Origin: Pandoraea terrae
GTDB taxonomy: Bacteria > Pseudomonadota > Gammaproteobacteria > Burkholderiales > Burkholderiaceae
Direction: 5' to 3'
DNA length: 64,000 nt
Assembly (NCBI RefSeq): GCF_902459695.1
Contig: NZ_CABPRZ010000007.1
Coordinates: 124,001-188,000, forward strand
Shown here: positions 46,626 through 56,513 of the stretch, one piece after another
How positions within the stretch are numbered: the stretch's first letter is position 1
How the letters are laid out: every line of letters starts with the position of its first letter
Position numbers and translations under genes: made by a program
Notes under the pieces: model-generated
What the model saw: the letters and a program-made list of their open reading frames with translations, nothing else
What the model was told of the DNA's origin: nothing
Databases searched by the model: none

Positions 46626-46663
46626 CGGTGACTGGCGCCGGGTCTGCGCCGGCGCAGTCACCG
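46626..46663. terminator. Bidirectional hairpin between fcl and the wcaI-like gene
   Basis: CGGTGACTG at 46626 and CAGTCACCG ending at 46663 pair with further GC pairs inside (GCGCCGG with GCCGGCGC), leaving one bulge and a short loop. It starts right after the fcl stop and contains the stop of the convergent gene (46658-46660). No T-run is present, so termination would rest on stem stability or Rho. Confidence 0.45.
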
Positions 46664-47950
46664 TCTATCGGTCTCCCCCGTCTGCGCTTCATACTGCTCG
46701 GGCCGTTCGGCACACCGATGCGGCTTCGGCAGCCCGGTACGCGCGTTGAGATCGGCCTCGAACCTCGCAAGCACGGCTTCGCGCGACAGGACAGCGAGCG
46801 CATATTCACGCGCGGCAGCGCCCAGATGTTGTCGGCGTTGCGGGTCATCCGCAAGCGCCGAGATGGCGCGGGTCAAGGCTCGCACATCACCCGGCGGCAC
46901 CACCACACCACGCGCAGACACGACATCGTGCAACTCCGTGCCGCGCGCCGCCATGGCCACCACGGCTCGCGCACTGGCGAACATTCCCGTCAGCTTGGAC
47001 GGCATGACCAGATCGGCGGCGTCGGCACGCTGCGGCAAAACGTGGATGTCCGCAAGATTCAGCAGCGCATTCAAGCGATCCGACGGTTGCAATGGCAAGA
47101 AGCGGCAATTCGGCAAGCCCGAGCAAGCGTGCTCAAGTGCCGCCCTCCATGAACCATCCCCACAGAAGACGAACGTCATGTTGCCTCGCCCTTGCAATGC
47201 GAGCGCTGCGGCTGCCAACACCTCCAGCCCCTGTTTTGCCCCCATGTTGCCGGCGTACAGGACAACACAGTGGTCCGCCGGAATCCCGAGTTGCCCACGA
47301 TAAACGCTGACCGTGTCCAACGGCGCGATGTCGTTGGTGTCAACCCAATTCGGGAAATGCGCCAGCCGGACCGGCGAGACGCCCTTGCGCAGGGCATGGC
47401 CCATCATTTTCTCCGAGATGGTCGACACGACGTCGAAGCGGCGCAACACAGCGCGCTCCAGCCAGCGCACCGCGCCCCGCATCGCGCCGCCCTTGAGCAG
47501 ACCGAGGCCGAACGCCGCATCGACCTCGAAGTCCTGGATATGAAGCCAGGCGCGCGCCCCGGTCATTCGTGCGGTCAACCAACCCGCCGGCGCATTGGCC
47601 AGGCTCGGCGCGACACAAAATACGACATCGGGACGCCAGGCAAGCTGACGGACCAGCAGCGGCAAGCTGCTGAGCGCAAAACTGGCCAGATGCAGTAACC
47701 GCGTGAGTCCCGTCGGCGCCGACGGCACCCAGAGCGGCGCCCGCCAGAGCGTGACGCCAGCCCTGTGCTCCTTGACGTAGCGCCACGACGCGTAGCCCGG
47801 CGATACCCGCCACGCAGGGTAGTAAGGCGGCGCGCACACGGCGCGCACCTCGTGCCCGCGCGCGGCAAGATACTCGCTCATCTCCGTGGAGTATTTGCCG
47901 ATGCCCGTCAACTCCGGCGCGTAGTTCAATCCATAGATCAGGATCTTCAT
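46658..47950 (-). CDS. wcaI: WcaI-like glycosyltransferase (GT4)
   Basis: 430 aa. It starts MKILIYGLNYAPELTGIGKY, the N-terminal Rossmann strand and the GIGKYS motif of WcaI, which adds fucose in colanic acid synthesis. The C-terminal GT-B half has LYAGNMGAKQGLEVLAAAAL and PSKLTGMFASARAVVAMAAR. Fucose as the likely donor sugar fits the adjacent gmd-fcl pair. It is transcribed away from the wcaF-like gene and converges on fcl. The exact linkage cannot be predicted. Confidence 0.85.
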   Translation of the reverse strand: MKILIYGLNYAPELTGIGKYSTEMSEYLAARGHEVRAVCAPPYYPAWRVSPGYASWRYVKEHRAGVTLWRAPLWVPSAPTGLTRLLHLASFALSSLPLLVRQLAWRPDVVFCVAPSLANAPAGWLTARMTGARAWLHIQDFEVDAAFGLGLLKGGAMRGAVRWLERAVLRRFDVVSTISEKMMGHALRKGVSPVRLAHFPNWVDTNDIAPLDTVSVYRGQLGIPADHCVVLYAGNMGAKQGLEVLAAAALALQGRGNMTFVFCGDGSWRAALEHACSGLPNCRFLPLQPSDRLNALLNLADIHVLPQRADAADLVMPSKLTGMFASARAVVAMAARGTELHDVVSARGVVVPPGDVRALTRAISALADDPQRRQHLGAAAREYALAVLSREAVLARFEADLNARTGLPKPHRCAERPEQYEAQTGETDRR

Positions 47951-48087
47951 TCAGCCCCCGCGCGTCGACGCGCCGTCGTTTCGTTATCCTGCATTACCCT
48001 GCATCCCGACCTTTTCGGATAAGATGACCCCACAAGAATACGCGGTCGCCACGACGGTAGCGCGATCCATTTATTGGCGGGGATGGC

Positions 48088-48696
48088 ATGACGACTCAGC
48101 ACGATGCAACGGCTGTCGACGACGCGGCGCATGCCGGCGTTGTCTATCAGGATCTTTCTTCCTTCCGCGTACCCGCCGGTTTTCGCGGACGCCCTGCGTG
48201 GTTCGTGCAATTGTGGTGGTGTGTGCAAGCGCTGCTGTTCCGCACGTCGCCGCGCGTCTGCAACGGGTGGCGCCGAATGTTGCTGCGCCTGTTCGGGGCG
48301 CGCGTCGGCAAGCACGTCATCATCCGCCCTTCGGCGCACGTGACCTACCCCTGGAAAATCTCGATCGGCGATTACGCCTGGATCGGTGAGGATGTCACGC
48401 TGTACAGCCTCGGCCCCATCGATATCGGCGCCCACTCGGTGGTATCGCAAGGCACCTACGTCTGCGCCGGGGATCACGACTATCGCTTGCCTGACTTTCC
48501 GATCCGGGGTCCCGCAGTGCGCATCGGCGACCAGGTGTGGATCGCCAGCGGGGTATTTGTTGCCCCGGGCGCGTGCGTGGCCGACGGCGCCGTCGTGGGC
48601 GCGCGCAGCACCGTGGTCGGCCAGCTTCCCGCCGCAATGGTCTGTCTCGGCAATCCGGCGCGGCCAGTCCGACCGCGCCGTCCGGCGAACACGTAA
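48088..48696 (+). CDS. wcaF: WcaF-like acetyltransferase (left-handed beta-helix)
   Basis: 202 aa. Hexapeptide repeats of a left-handed beta-helix are visible over residues 85-190 (GKHVIIRPSAHVTYPWKISI, GEDVTLYSLGPIDIGAHSVV, GDQVWIASGVFVAPGACVAD). The catalytic histidine lies in CAGDHDYRLPD. The N-terminal YQDLSSFRVPAGFRGRPAW is characteristic of WcaF, which O-acetylates a sugar of colanic acid. It starts 137 bp from the divergent wcaI-like gene and converges on the small secreted protein gene of the EPS operon. Confidence 0.88.
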   Translation: MTTQHDATAVDDAAHAGVVYQDLSSFRVPAGFRGRPAWFVQLWWCVQALLFRTSPRVCNGWRRMLLRLFGARVGKHVIIRPSAHVTYPWKISIGDYAWIGEDVTLYSLGPIDIGAHSVVSQGTYVCAGDHDYRLPDFPIRGPAVRIGDQVWIASGVFVAPGACVADGAVVGARSTVVGQLPAAMVCLGNPARPVRPRRPANT

Positions 48697-48719
48697 CCGC
48701 GCACGTACTCTCCCCCGGT

Positions 48720-49142
48720 TCATTTGCGAGCGCCCCAAAGATGGTCCGAGCTCGCATAGTTTTGCGCGCCGCCATAGAGACGGCCGCTATCGTAGAGACT
48801 CCCGGCGTCCCAGGCGGGTGTGCCCTGCGGCGCTTGCGGTGTTGCCGCAATGCGCGGCGCGATGGCTCGCTGCGCCTGGCGCTTGCGCTGCATGGCGGTC
48901 GAGCCAGGTTTGACGATTCCCACGATATCCCCCGACTCACCGCGCGCGCCCGTGCCGGGTGCGGGCAATCGCTTCGGCACGTCATTACGTGCGCCCGGAA
49001 AAACCGACGCCGACAGCGGCATGCCGACACTGGACATGTCCTGGGCACTCGCCAAAGCTGGCACCGTGCCCATTCCCCCCATGGTGGCCAGGAGCCAGAA
49101 CAGCAGGCCGTTACGGCCACCGGTGATCCGGAAATCGGACAT
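48720..49142 (-). CDS. Small exported protein at the end of the EPS operon, function unknown
   Basis: 140 aa from the ATG at 49142, preceded by GGGGGGA. A signal peptide (GGRNGLLFWLLATMGGMGTV, cut near ALASA) leads to a low-complexity, basic and proline/glycine-containing chain (AMQRKRQAQRAIAPRIAATP) with no recognisable domain. It follows the second acyltransferase by 56 bp and may be its co-transcribed tail, possibly a structural or matrix component. I recognise no family. Confidence 0.6.
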   Translation of the reverse strand: MSDFRITGGRNGLLFWLLATMGGMGTVPALASAQDMSSVGMPLSASVFPGARNDVPKRLPAPGTGARGESGDIVGIVKPGSTAMQRKRQAQRAIAPRIAATPQAPQGTPAWDAGSLYDSGRLYGGAQNYASSDHLWGARK

Positions 49143-49198
49143 GACAATCCCCCCGAGGTGACAGGAACTGGCGATTCGCCAGCGGCAGCGCACGCGCC

Positions 49199-50335
49199 TC
49201 ATACGGTCCGCCGCGCATCAGCAGGCGGCGCCGTTGCGGCCGCGCCTGCCGGCACAACCCGGTCCCGCCAATACAGGAACGGCAATTCGATCAGACGTGT
49301 CATCGCATAGCCCACGCTTACGGCAATCGACAACTGCAGCAGCAACACCGACCACCACACCCACTCGACCGGCATGCCAAGCGAGTTTGTCCACGCGATG
49401 TATCGTGTCCCGGGCATCAGCGCCAGTGAATGCCAGAGGTAGATTCCGTAGGAATACTGTCCGAGCCACGCAACCCAACGATAGCCGCGGGTCGTCCGCC
49501 AAGACCCGCTGTGTTCCAACGTCAGCACGATCAAAGCGCAGTATCCCACCGCCTGCACGCTGTAGCCGATCGAACGATCGATCACGGGATCCCGCCCCAA
49601 GGTCAGCAGCCACGCCAGCAGGCACAGCACCGTCATCACCAGCACGCCTCGGCGTCTGGCCAGCGCGGCATATCTTTGGGGTTTCAGCCAGTAGCAAGCG
49701 GCGACCAAGGTTCCGAACAGCAGACTGTCGATGCGATATTGCGTATGGGCGAAAGCCGCCTGCAAGTCGCCGCGCCCCACCGCTGCGGCACGCGCCAATA
49801 GCACCGCCACACAGATCGCCCCCAGACTCGCGATGACTGCATTGCTGCCAAGTTTGCGGCGCACGAATATGAGCAGCAGCACCGGCAACAGCAAATAGAA
49901 GTGCTCCTCGATGGCAAGGCTCCACGTCTGCGTAATCGACGACCCCAAGTAATTTTGGACATGCAACGCGTTCTGCATCAGGAATCCGTCCGTCGGGTGC
50001 CTCCCCGCAATCCAGTGGAACAGAAGCAAAGCGTAATAGGCCGGCCAAATCTTGAAGATACGCCGCACAATGAAACGCCCGGCCTCGACCCGGCCGGCTG
50101 CATACTGGCGCAGCAGTAGTCCTCCCACCAGAAAGCCGCTCAGGGCAAAGAAAAGATTGACGCCTTCGTGGCCGAAACTTTTCAGCGGAAACGCGAGGGC
50201 GGCGAGCAGGCCGTCCCCGGTATCGGGTACGCGGAAATGCGCCCCCATCACGGCAAGAATGGCCAACCCGCGCACAAAGTCCAGCTCGATGCGGCGGCCA
50301 CCGGTATCGACGCGCAGCAGTTTCCGTATCAGCAT
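49199..50335 (-). CDS. Acyltransferase 3 family membrane protein (OafA-like)
   Basis: 378 aa, about ten membrane helices. It starts with the conserved block RRIELDFVRGLAILAVMGAH, has SGFLVGGLLLRQYAAGR and FKIWPAYYALLLFHWIAG, and TWSLAIEEHFYLLLPVLLLI near residue 140. These are the acyl-donor and catalytic histidine motifs of the family that adds O-acetyl or O-succinyl groups to polysaccharides. It lacks the SGNH extension of the other acyltransferase in the operon. It overlaps the upstream GT4 gene by 7 bp. Confidence 0.9.
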   Translation of the reverse strand: MLIRKLLRVDTGGRRIELDFVRGLAILAVMGAHFRVPDTGDGLLAALAFPLKSFGHEGVNLFFALSGFLVGGLLLRQYAAGRVEAGRFIVRRIFKIWPAYYALLLFHWIAGRHPTDGFLMQNALHVQNYLGSSITQTWSLAIEEHFYLLLPVLLLIFVRRKLGSNAVIASLGAICVAVLLARAAAVGRGDLQAAFAHTQYRIDSLLFGTLVAACYWLKPQRYAALARRRGVLVMTVLCLLAWLLTLGRDPVIDRSIGYSVQAVGYCALIVLTLEHSGSWRTTRGYRWVAWLGQYSYGIYLWHSLALMPGTRYIAWTNSLGMPVEWVWWSVLLLQLSIAVSVGYAMTRLIELPFLYWRDRVVPAGAAATAPPADARRTV

Positions 50336-51630
50336 GGCCCTGCCTCGCTCATCACGGTGTCGTGACGCGCCTGTCCGACGCCGCCGTCATGAGACGACGC
50401 CGTGGCCAGCAGCGCGCTCAGGCGGGCGGCGGCATCTTCGATCCGAAAGGATTGCTCGAAGCACGCACGCGCAGCGGCTCGCATTGCCTGACGGCGCTGC
50501 GCTGTCGTATCGCCCACCCAGTCCATAAGGGCTTCCGTCACGCCAGCCTCGGTGTCAGCACAAATCCTGCCAGCCCCTGCCCGGACGATTTCACGCCAGA
50601 TGTTCACCTGCTCGGAGATGATCACCGGCGTACCCGATGCGAGTGCCTCGACCACGGCGATACCGAAGTTTTCCTGATGCGAGGGCAAAACGAATACCTC
50701 TGCGGCTTGTAGTGCCCCCCATTTGATCGCCCCTTCAAGCATGCCTGTCCAGACGATCCGGTCCGCGATGTCCAGATCATGCGCCAGGCGCTCAAGCGAT
50801 GCCCGCTCGGCCTCAGCGCCCGGGCCGGCCATCACAAGGCGGATATCGCAGTCCAGCACAGTTGCCTCGGCAAACGCCTTCAGTAGCAGATCGCACCCTT
50901 TCTTCTCATGAAGCCGTCCGAGAAACAGGACAACCCGCTTGCCGCGAAGCGCCGGAAAGGCCCTCAGGAAAACGTCGCTGGAGGCAACCCATTGCTGCGG
51001 CACACCACCGATGCCGAACCCGGTCACAGTCAGCAGACTGCCGCTATTCGCGAGAAACGGACGGCGCGCCAGTTCACATTCACCCGCGCACGTGAAGAGC
51101 ACGGCCTTGGCGCGCCGAAACACAAACGCCTCCGCGAGCGCCCAGTAGACACGCTTCTTCAGATGCTTGCGCGGATACGTCCGCTGAAACCACGGGTCCA
51201 GCATGCCGTGCGGAAACACATAGAGCGGCGTCGCGCTGCCAAGCACCCCCAGCCACGCCGCCACGCTGTGGAACTGCCAGATGCCATGCACGATAACGGC
51301 ATCGAAGCGATGGGCATGGGCGCGTATCCAGCGCACCAGCTTCGGACAAAGTCCGTAGAATCCCAAACCACGCCCCAGCCTGTGAACGATACCGTCGATA
51401 TGCGTGACCGCTGACGCGGCCGGCGCGTCGAGGCAAACCACTTCGCTGACGCAGCCAAGCGGCCGCATGTGATTGACCAGCTGCACCACCGCCTCGGCCA
51501 CACCGCCCGCCGCTCTTGCCAAGGTAGGCAGTACGTGCAATATCCGCTGGGCCGGTTCGCACACGGGTTGAAGACAATGGTCATCGGTCGGCGTCACAGG
51601 ACCCCTCTGGTCGTTTTTGGGCACGCTCAT
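50329..51630 (-). CDS. GT4-type glycosyltransferase
   Basis: 433 aa. The N-terminal half has RILHVLPTLARAAGGVAEAV and VIVHGIWQFHSVAAWLGVLG. The C-terminal half has VVLFLGRLHEKKGCDLLLKA, ending in the donor-binding segment VFVLPSHQENFGIAVVEALA with the E-x7-E motif. It is a cytoplasmic GT-B retaining transferase adding one sugar of the repeat unit. Its ATG overlaps the previous gene by 4 bp. Confidence 0.92.
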   Translation of the reverse strand: MSVPKNDQRGPVTPTDDHCLQPVCEPAQRILHVLPTLARAAGGVAEAVVQLVNHMRPLGCVSEVVCLDAPAASAVTHIDGIVHRLGRGLGFYGLCPKLVRWIRAHAHRFDAVIVHGIWQFHSVAAWLGVLGSATPLYVFPHGMLDPWFQRTYPRKHLKKRVYWALAEAFVFRRAKAVLFTCAGECELARRPFLANSGSLLTVTGFGIGGVPQQWVASSDVFLRAFPALRGKRVVLFLGRLHEKKGCDLLLKAFAEATVLDCDIRLVMAGPGAEAERASLERLAHDLDIADRIVWTGMLEGAIKWGALQAAEVFVLPSHQENFGIAVVEALASGTPVIISEQVNIWREIVRAGAGRICADTEAGVTEALMDWVGDTTAQRRQAMRAAARACFEQSFRIEDAAARLSALLATASSHDGGVGQARHDTVMSEAGPC

Positions 51631-52835
51631 GGCAACTCCGTGACAGGCCGCTTCCCGTTTGCCGGGCGGACCAGGAAATCGGCAAGTTGCCGGCCGATCG
51701 CCGCGATGCTGAATCGCTCGATCACACGTGTGCGCCCTGCCGCCGCGACGCGGGCGTGTGTCGCCGGATCGGCGGCAATGGCGATCATTTGCGCGGCAAG
51801 CCCCTGGGCGGTGGCTTCGCGCAGCACGACAGCCGTGGCGCCATCGAATATCCGGCCAATATCGCTCACATCGGTCGTCAGGACGAGCAAGCCGTTGGCG
51901 GCAAACTCGATGACCTTGGACGGAAACGTGGTTGCCGATAGCGAGCTCACCGGCATGCGTAGCGACAGGCCTACCTGTGACGCCCTCAGCGCGGCAAGGT
52001 ATTCCGTCGGCCCGACGTCCTGCCGTACGTCGACGACGACGCCGCTCAAGCGAACATCGGCCGCCAGCGCTTCAAGTTCCTCCGTTGCGCCGAAGCCCGT
52101 AATCAGAAACCGGATCCGTGCCGCAAGCTGCGGATGTTCGCGCGCGATCTGGCGAACGGCATCGACAAATATCGGCAAGCCCGTGCCCGCTTCGATGGTC
52201 CCGCCGTAAAGAAACGTCACCGGCCCGTCGAAATCCGGCGGCAATGCCGGACCGGACAGCGCGACGCCGTTGATGACACAGGCGTCGGTCACGCCGAGCG
52301 AGGCCGCCAGTTGGTGAGACACGACAATCGCACGCGGGCTGCACAGGCGGCGCAACACGCGAAAACTCCAGCGCGTGATACGTGCGCGAGCGCCGGGCTC
52401 GTCGGCACGCGGCCCGTCTTCGATATCCATGATCAGCCGTTCGGCGCCGTAGCGGCAACGAAGCCAGGCAGCCGCAAGCAGATACTCGGGAAAAAAATTG
52501 TAGAAGACGACAGTATCGTCCGCGCGAATTCGCCTGACGGCAAACCAAAGGTAAAGCAAACCGGACCAGAGACGATTCCAGCCACGCATGCGCACGACCG
52601 GCAGATACACACATGCCATGCCATCGTCCCGGCAGACGCGCCCGCCGAAGCCCCACCGCCGTCGCTCCCGCGTTACGATCGGCGAACTCACGACAACGGC
52701 ACGCCGCCCTTGGCTACGGAGACCGGCGGCCATGCCGGCAACTTTGTGCGACGCCGCGCCCACCTGCGATGCGCCTGCCGTCCAACGGTGGTAGCCGGAC
52801 ATCGACACCGGTGCGAAGAAGAAGTGTCTCGACAT
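51627..52835 (-). CDS. GT4-type glycosyltransferase
   Basis: 402 aa. It starts MSRHFFFAPVSMSGYHRWTA, with GAASHKVAGMAAGLRSQGRR and FYNFFPEYLLAAAWLRCRY in the first half, and PVTFLYGGTIEAGTGLPIFV followed by PSKVIEFAANGLLVLTTDVS in the second. The layout is GT-B family 4, but it is more divergent than its neighbour, so specificity is unknown. It starts exactly at the stop of the wzy-like gene (TGAATG). Confidence 0.85.
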   Translation of the reverse strand: MSRHFFFAPVSMSGYHRWTAGASQVGAASHKVAGMAAGLRSQGRRAVVVSSPIVTRERRRWGFGGRVCRDDGMACVYLPVVRMRGWNRLWSGLLYLWFAVRRIRADDTVVFYNFFPEYLLAAAWLRCRYGAERLIMDIEDGPRADEPGARARITRWSFRVLRRLCSPRAIVVSHQLAASLGVTDACVINGVALSGPALPPDFDGPVTFLYGGTIEAGTGLPIFVDAVRQIAREHPQLAARIRFLITGFGATEELEALAADVRLSGVVVDVRQDVGPTEYLAALRASQVGLSLRMPVSSLSATTFPSKVIEFAANGLLVLTTDVSDIGRIFDGATAVVLREATAQGLAAQMIAIAADPATHARVAAAGRTRVIERFSIAAIGRQLADFLVRPANGKRPVTELP

Positions 52836-54095
52836 TCAATGAATCTCCCGCATCGAAGAAAGCCGGGGGCCGTCTGCGCGATCCCTTGCGCATCGCGCAA
52901 CCTGGATCGCGAAGACGTACATGAACAACTTGTCGAAATCGAGCGCCGCCCCGTTCTGCGACATCAACAGGAACAGGAAGATCGCCGACAGGCCACCGCC
53001 CGCCGTCCGCCATAAGAGCACCATCAATGGCGCGCTCATCCAGCCGTACTGATAGACAAGATTGAACACGCCGCTATGGAACGGCGCGTCGTCGAACGGA
53101 CCGATCAGGCCGATCTGTTTGAAATAGGTCTGCGCAACTGTCAATGCCATGCCGAACGGCGCCTCCGTCAACACGTGAAACATCACGCCAAGCGGCTGAA
53201 CGACCCGGATCAGGGTCGACGTGTCGGACCCCGAGAGGATCAGCGCCAGCCGGCCCGACCCTTCACCCGCGAACACGAACAACGCAATCACCAGCAGCAT
53301 GCCGGCCGCCGGCATCAGCAGCAGCATCCCCCGGAAGCGCCCCCACCGGAACAGCACCGCAATCAGCACATTGGACAAGATGCCGAACGCCGTGTGAGCC
53401 ATCGCGCATGTCGATATCGCCACGACGGTTGCGGCCAGGCGTCCGCGTCCGCGCAATGTATGCAGGCAAAGGAAATGCAGGAACAGCGCAACACCTCCCA
53501 GATAAGACGGCTCGGAGTATCCCGCCGACGGCCGCACCGTCCATTGGTAGCCGTGTTCGGCGGCATGGGTCACCCAGGTGTCCGCCAGCGAGACATCGCC
53601 GTTGTTGACGAACCACCAACTGGGCGCGACGATCGGGATGCCGTTCGCCGACGCGACTGCCTGCACGGCCGTCAAGATCGCCAAAGCCATCATCACGCCG
53701 AGCGGCCACCTGCCGTCGAGATGGCGGTAGCCGGGCTGGACACGCGCCGACAAAAACCAGAACAACACGACGAGTCCGCCGGAAATTCGGAATTCGCGCA
53801 GCAGGTTCGGTTCCACGGAAATGTTCAAGGCGCCCCATATCAGGCTCAGGCTCATCGCGGCCATCGTCAGCAGCGTCGCACCGACCGCGATGTGCCCACG
53901 CGTGCGAATCAGCATCCAGCCGAACAGGAGCGCGGCGATCGAAGCGAAATAGTTCAAGCCGTACTGGATGAACGGCACCAACAAGAGCGCGCCGTGAAGA
54001 TAGTCGGCATGTCGTGGCGTACGGAGCGAGCCGGCGCCGGACGATGCGATGTGCATCCATGCGGTGTGCCGGGATGCCAAGGCGCGGCGGCTCAT
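52836..54095 (-). CDS. Wzy-like polysaccharide polymerase
   Basis: 419 aa from the ATG at 54095, overlapping the GT2 stop by 4 bp. The sequence is mostly membrane helices (LHGALLLVPFIQYGLNYFAS, AIAALLFGWMLI, MSLSLIWGALNIS, ALAILTAVQAVASANGIPIV), with one long loop around residues 150-200 (WWFVNNGDVSLADTWVTHAA, SAGYSEPSYLGGVALFLHFL). That pattern and the operon context fit Wzy, which joins repeat units in the periplasm. Wzy proteins share little sequence, so the call rests on topology and position. Confidence 0.7.
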   Translation of the reverse strand: MSRRALASRHTAWMHIASSGAGSLRTPRHADYLHGALLLVPFIQYGLNYFASIAALLFGWMLIRTRGHIAVGATLLTMAAMSLSLIWGALNISVEPNLLREFRISGGLVVLFWFLSARVQPGYRHLDGRWPLGVMMALAILTAVQAVASANGIPIVAPSWWFVNNGDVSLADTWVTHAAEHGYQWTVRPSAGYSEPSYLGGVALFLHFLCLHTLRGRGRLAATVVAISTCAMAHTAFGILSNVLIAVLFRWGRFRGMLLLMPAAGMLLVIALFVFAGEGSGRLALILSGSDTSTLIRVVQPLGVMFHVLTEAPFGMALTVAQTYFKQIGLIGPFDDAPFHSGVFNLVYQYGWMSAPLMVLLWRTAGGGLSAIFLFLLMSQNGAALDFDKLFMYVFAIQVARCARDRADGPRLSSMREIH

Positions 54096-55042
54096 GCGGG
54101 CACCGAAGCGGTTTCGACACGGCGCAGCTTCAGCGACCGGCCGTACAACGCCCTGCCCCAACGCGCGCCCAGCAACCCGACGGCAAACCAGAAGCCGGCA
54201 TGTATCGAAAAACGGTCCGCCGCAAACGCCCTGCCGAAGAACCGGAGCGCGGTGAAATAGCCCCTGCCGAGTGCCGCCTTGCCGTTTTCAATCAATGCCG
54301 CAACCGTTACGCGCCGTCGGAATTCTCTGAAATCGGCGTGCTCGCTCATCTCCTTTCCCCATTTGGCCTCGATTGCGGCCAGCCCGGCGGCCCGCCGCTC
54401 GAGGTTCACGCTCGTACGGTCGCCGTGGTGTTGTACGAAGGTCGCGAGCGCTTCGCCGACACAACCGAAGTCGCCGAATGACAGGCAACGAAGCCACATG
54501 TCGAAGTCTTGGAAACTGGCGAGCGATTCGTCGAACAGCCCTGCATTCTTGAGCACCGCGGTCCGGACCATGACAAGACTCGTCGACGTCGGGCATTCGC
54601 CGCGCAACGCAAGCGTGCGTGTCAGCAATGGATGGCGCGTACGGCATCGCCGTGCGTGGCCGAAGCCGACATCGATGAAGTCGCAGTAGGCGCCGGCCAG
54701 CGGTGCGCGCTCGAGCAGGGCGACCTGTTGCCGAAGCTTGCCCGGCAACCAGCCGTCGTCGTCGTCGAGAAACGCAACGAACTCGCCTCGCGCGCAAAGG
54801 ATGCCGGTATTGCGCGCGCCGCACGCGCCCTTGCGTCGCGTGTTCGGCATCACGGTGACCGCCTCGCCGAAATCGGCCAGCACCTGACGCACGGCGCGCT
54901 GCTCATGCGCTTGCGTGTTGTCGTCGATCACCAGGATTTCGACGTGCGGGTAATCCTGCGCGAGCGCGGTCAGGACGGCGCGTCGGACCATCGACGCACG
55001 CCGGCAGGTCGGGATGATGACGGTGACCAGGGGAAGGGTCAT
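54092..55042 (-). CDS. Family 2 glycosyltransferase
   Basis: 316 aa. GT-A fold with the start VTVIIPTCRRASMVRRAVLT, the metal-binding DxD equivalent FVAFLDDDDGWLPGKLRQQV, and LASFQDFDMWLRCLSFG for the ED-type acceptor motif. An inverting cytoplasmic transferase, one of three or more in the operon. The C-terminal 90 residues are a basic helical extension (FREFRRRVTVAALIENGKAA). A 17-bp gap separates it from the upstream wzx-like gene. Confidence 0.92.
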   Translation of the reverse strand: MTLPLVTVIIPTCRRASMVRRAVLTALAQDYPHVEILVIDDNTQAHEQRAVRQVLADFGEAVTVMPNTRRKGACGARNTGILCARGEFVAFLDDDDGWLPGKLRQQVALLERAPLAGAYCDFIDVGFGHARRCRTRHPLLTRTLALRGECPTSTSLVMVRTAVLKNAGLFDESLASFQDFDMWLRCLSFGDFGCVGEALATFVQHHGDRTSVNLERRAAGLAAIEAKWGKEMSEHADFREFRRRVTVAALIENGKAALGRGYFTALRFFGRAFAADRFSIHAGFWFAVGLLGARWGRALYGRSLKLRRVETASVPA

Positions 55043-55059
55043 GGATCGCTCCTTCGATG

Positions 55060-56511
55060 TCAGGCGAGCCGCAGCGCGCGGCGTAATGCGCCCATCTGCT
55101 CAGGCGAGAACCGGCTGACGTGCCACAGGCCGTACGCTGTGCCCAGCGCGCCCGCGACAAGCAGACGAACGGCGCCGGGCCAACCGAACGGCGCGACGGT
55201 CCGGTTGACCACCATCGCCACAATGTAGACGCCCCCGCCAAGCAGCACCTGCCAGCGCAATGCGGACAGCAAACGGCTCAGGGGCATCTCGAGCAAACGC
55301 GCGGTGGCGCCGAGATAGACCGGCGCGCTCAGCAACGTCGCCAACAGATAGCCCGCCGCGATGCCCTGCACGCCGAACCGGGCGCCTGCCAGCCACGCAA
55401 CGACGTGAACCGTCGCGCCGGCACAGTTGAGCAGCAGCAGCCGGTCGGTCCGGCCCTTTGCCATGAACACCGCGGGGGTAGCGCTGAGCAGGGACTGGAC
55501 GAAGCCGACCGGCGCAAGCCACAACAGCAATGACGCGACGCCAAGCCATTTGCCGCCAAGCGCGAACATGACGAACGGCTCCCGCAAGGCGACGAGCCCC
55601 CCCATCAGAGGCGCCGTAATCAGCGCAACGAACGATACGCTTTGCAGATACGCCGTACGCTGCCGGTCCAGGTCAGATTGACAAGTGCTCAGCACCGGAT
55701 ACAAAGCCTTCGACGCGACCTGCGCGATACTCTGCAACGGGTACAACATGATCTTGAATGCCAGGGAGTAGGGGCCGAGCGCGAGCGCACCCAACATCTT
55801 GCCGACGATCATTGAGTCGGCGTTGCGATTGAGGTACATCACGACGTTCGACAACGTGAGATGAGACGAAAACGCGAGAATACTCCGGGCCTCCCGGCCA
55901 TCCCACCCCAAGCTCGGCCGCCAGGCAGACGCGAGAAAGTATTGCGCGGACGATACGGTCGAATGGACCAGCGCCTGGATCACGAGACTCGCGACGCCAC
56001 AGCCGAGCCGCGCGGCAACGATCGCCGCGCACATGCCCGAGGCATACGACACGACGTCCGTGCGTGCCACCGTCCTGAATTGCGACCTGCGTTCGAGCAA
56101 CGCCTGATGCACGGCGCCAAAGCTCATGACCGGGAAGGTCAAGGCCACCCCGCACAGAACCGGACGTAACGAAACCGAGTCGAACAGTCGTGCCAAGGGG
56201 GCCGAGAAGACGATGATCGTCAGCGCAATGCTCACGCCAACGCCGGTGTTGATCCAGAAAACCGCATTCGCCAGCGCAGCCGACATTTCCCTGGTGCGCA
56301 CCAACGCGGCCCCCGTCCCCATGTCGCGCAGCAAGCCGGCAAAGTTCCCCACCACCGTCGCGATGGCCATCACGCCAAAATCCGCGGGGCTCAACAAACG
56401 GGAAAGCACCGACAGACCGGCAAGTTGAATGACGGTCTTGGCGATCTGCGCGCTGGCGAGCCAGCGCGCGTTGTCGCCGACAGACGGGAATGGGGCGGGC
56501 GTGGTTTGCAT
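55060..56511 (-). CDS. Wzx-like oligosaccharide flippase (MOP superfamily)
   Basis: 483 aa from the ATG at 56511, two bases after the acyltransferase stop. Twelve or more hydrophobic segments, with SVLSRLLSPADFGVMAIATV in helix 1-2 as in RfbX/WzxC-type proteins, and RDMGTGAALVRTREMSAALA following. It carries undecaprenyl-linked repeat units across the inner membrane. Similarity to WzxC-type colanic acid flippases is the best match in type; exact subgroup unknown. Confidence 0.9.
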   Translation of the reverse strand: MQTTPAPFPSVGDNARWLASAQIAKTVIQLAGLSVLSRLLSPADFGVMAIATVVGNFAGLLRDMGTGAALVRTREMSAALANAVFWINTGVGVSIALTIIVFSAPLARLFDSVSLRPVLCGVALTFPVMSFGAVHQALLERRSQFRTVARTDVVSYASGMCAAIVAARLGCGVASLVIQALVHSTVSSAQYFLASAWRPSLGWDGREARSILAFSSHLTLSNVVMYLNRNADSMIVGKMLGALALGPYSLAFKIMLYPLQSIAQVASKALYPVLSTCQSDLDRQRTAYLQSVSFVALITAPLMGGLVALREPFVMFALGGKWLGVASLLLWLAPVGFVQSLLSATPAVFMAKGRTDRLLLLNCAGATVHVVAWLAGARFGVQGIAAGYLLATLLSAPVYLGATARLLEMPLSRLLSALRWQVLLGGGVYIVAMVVNRTVAPFGWPGAVRLLVAGALGTAYGLWHVSRFSPEQMGALRRALRLA

Positions 56512-56513
56512 GA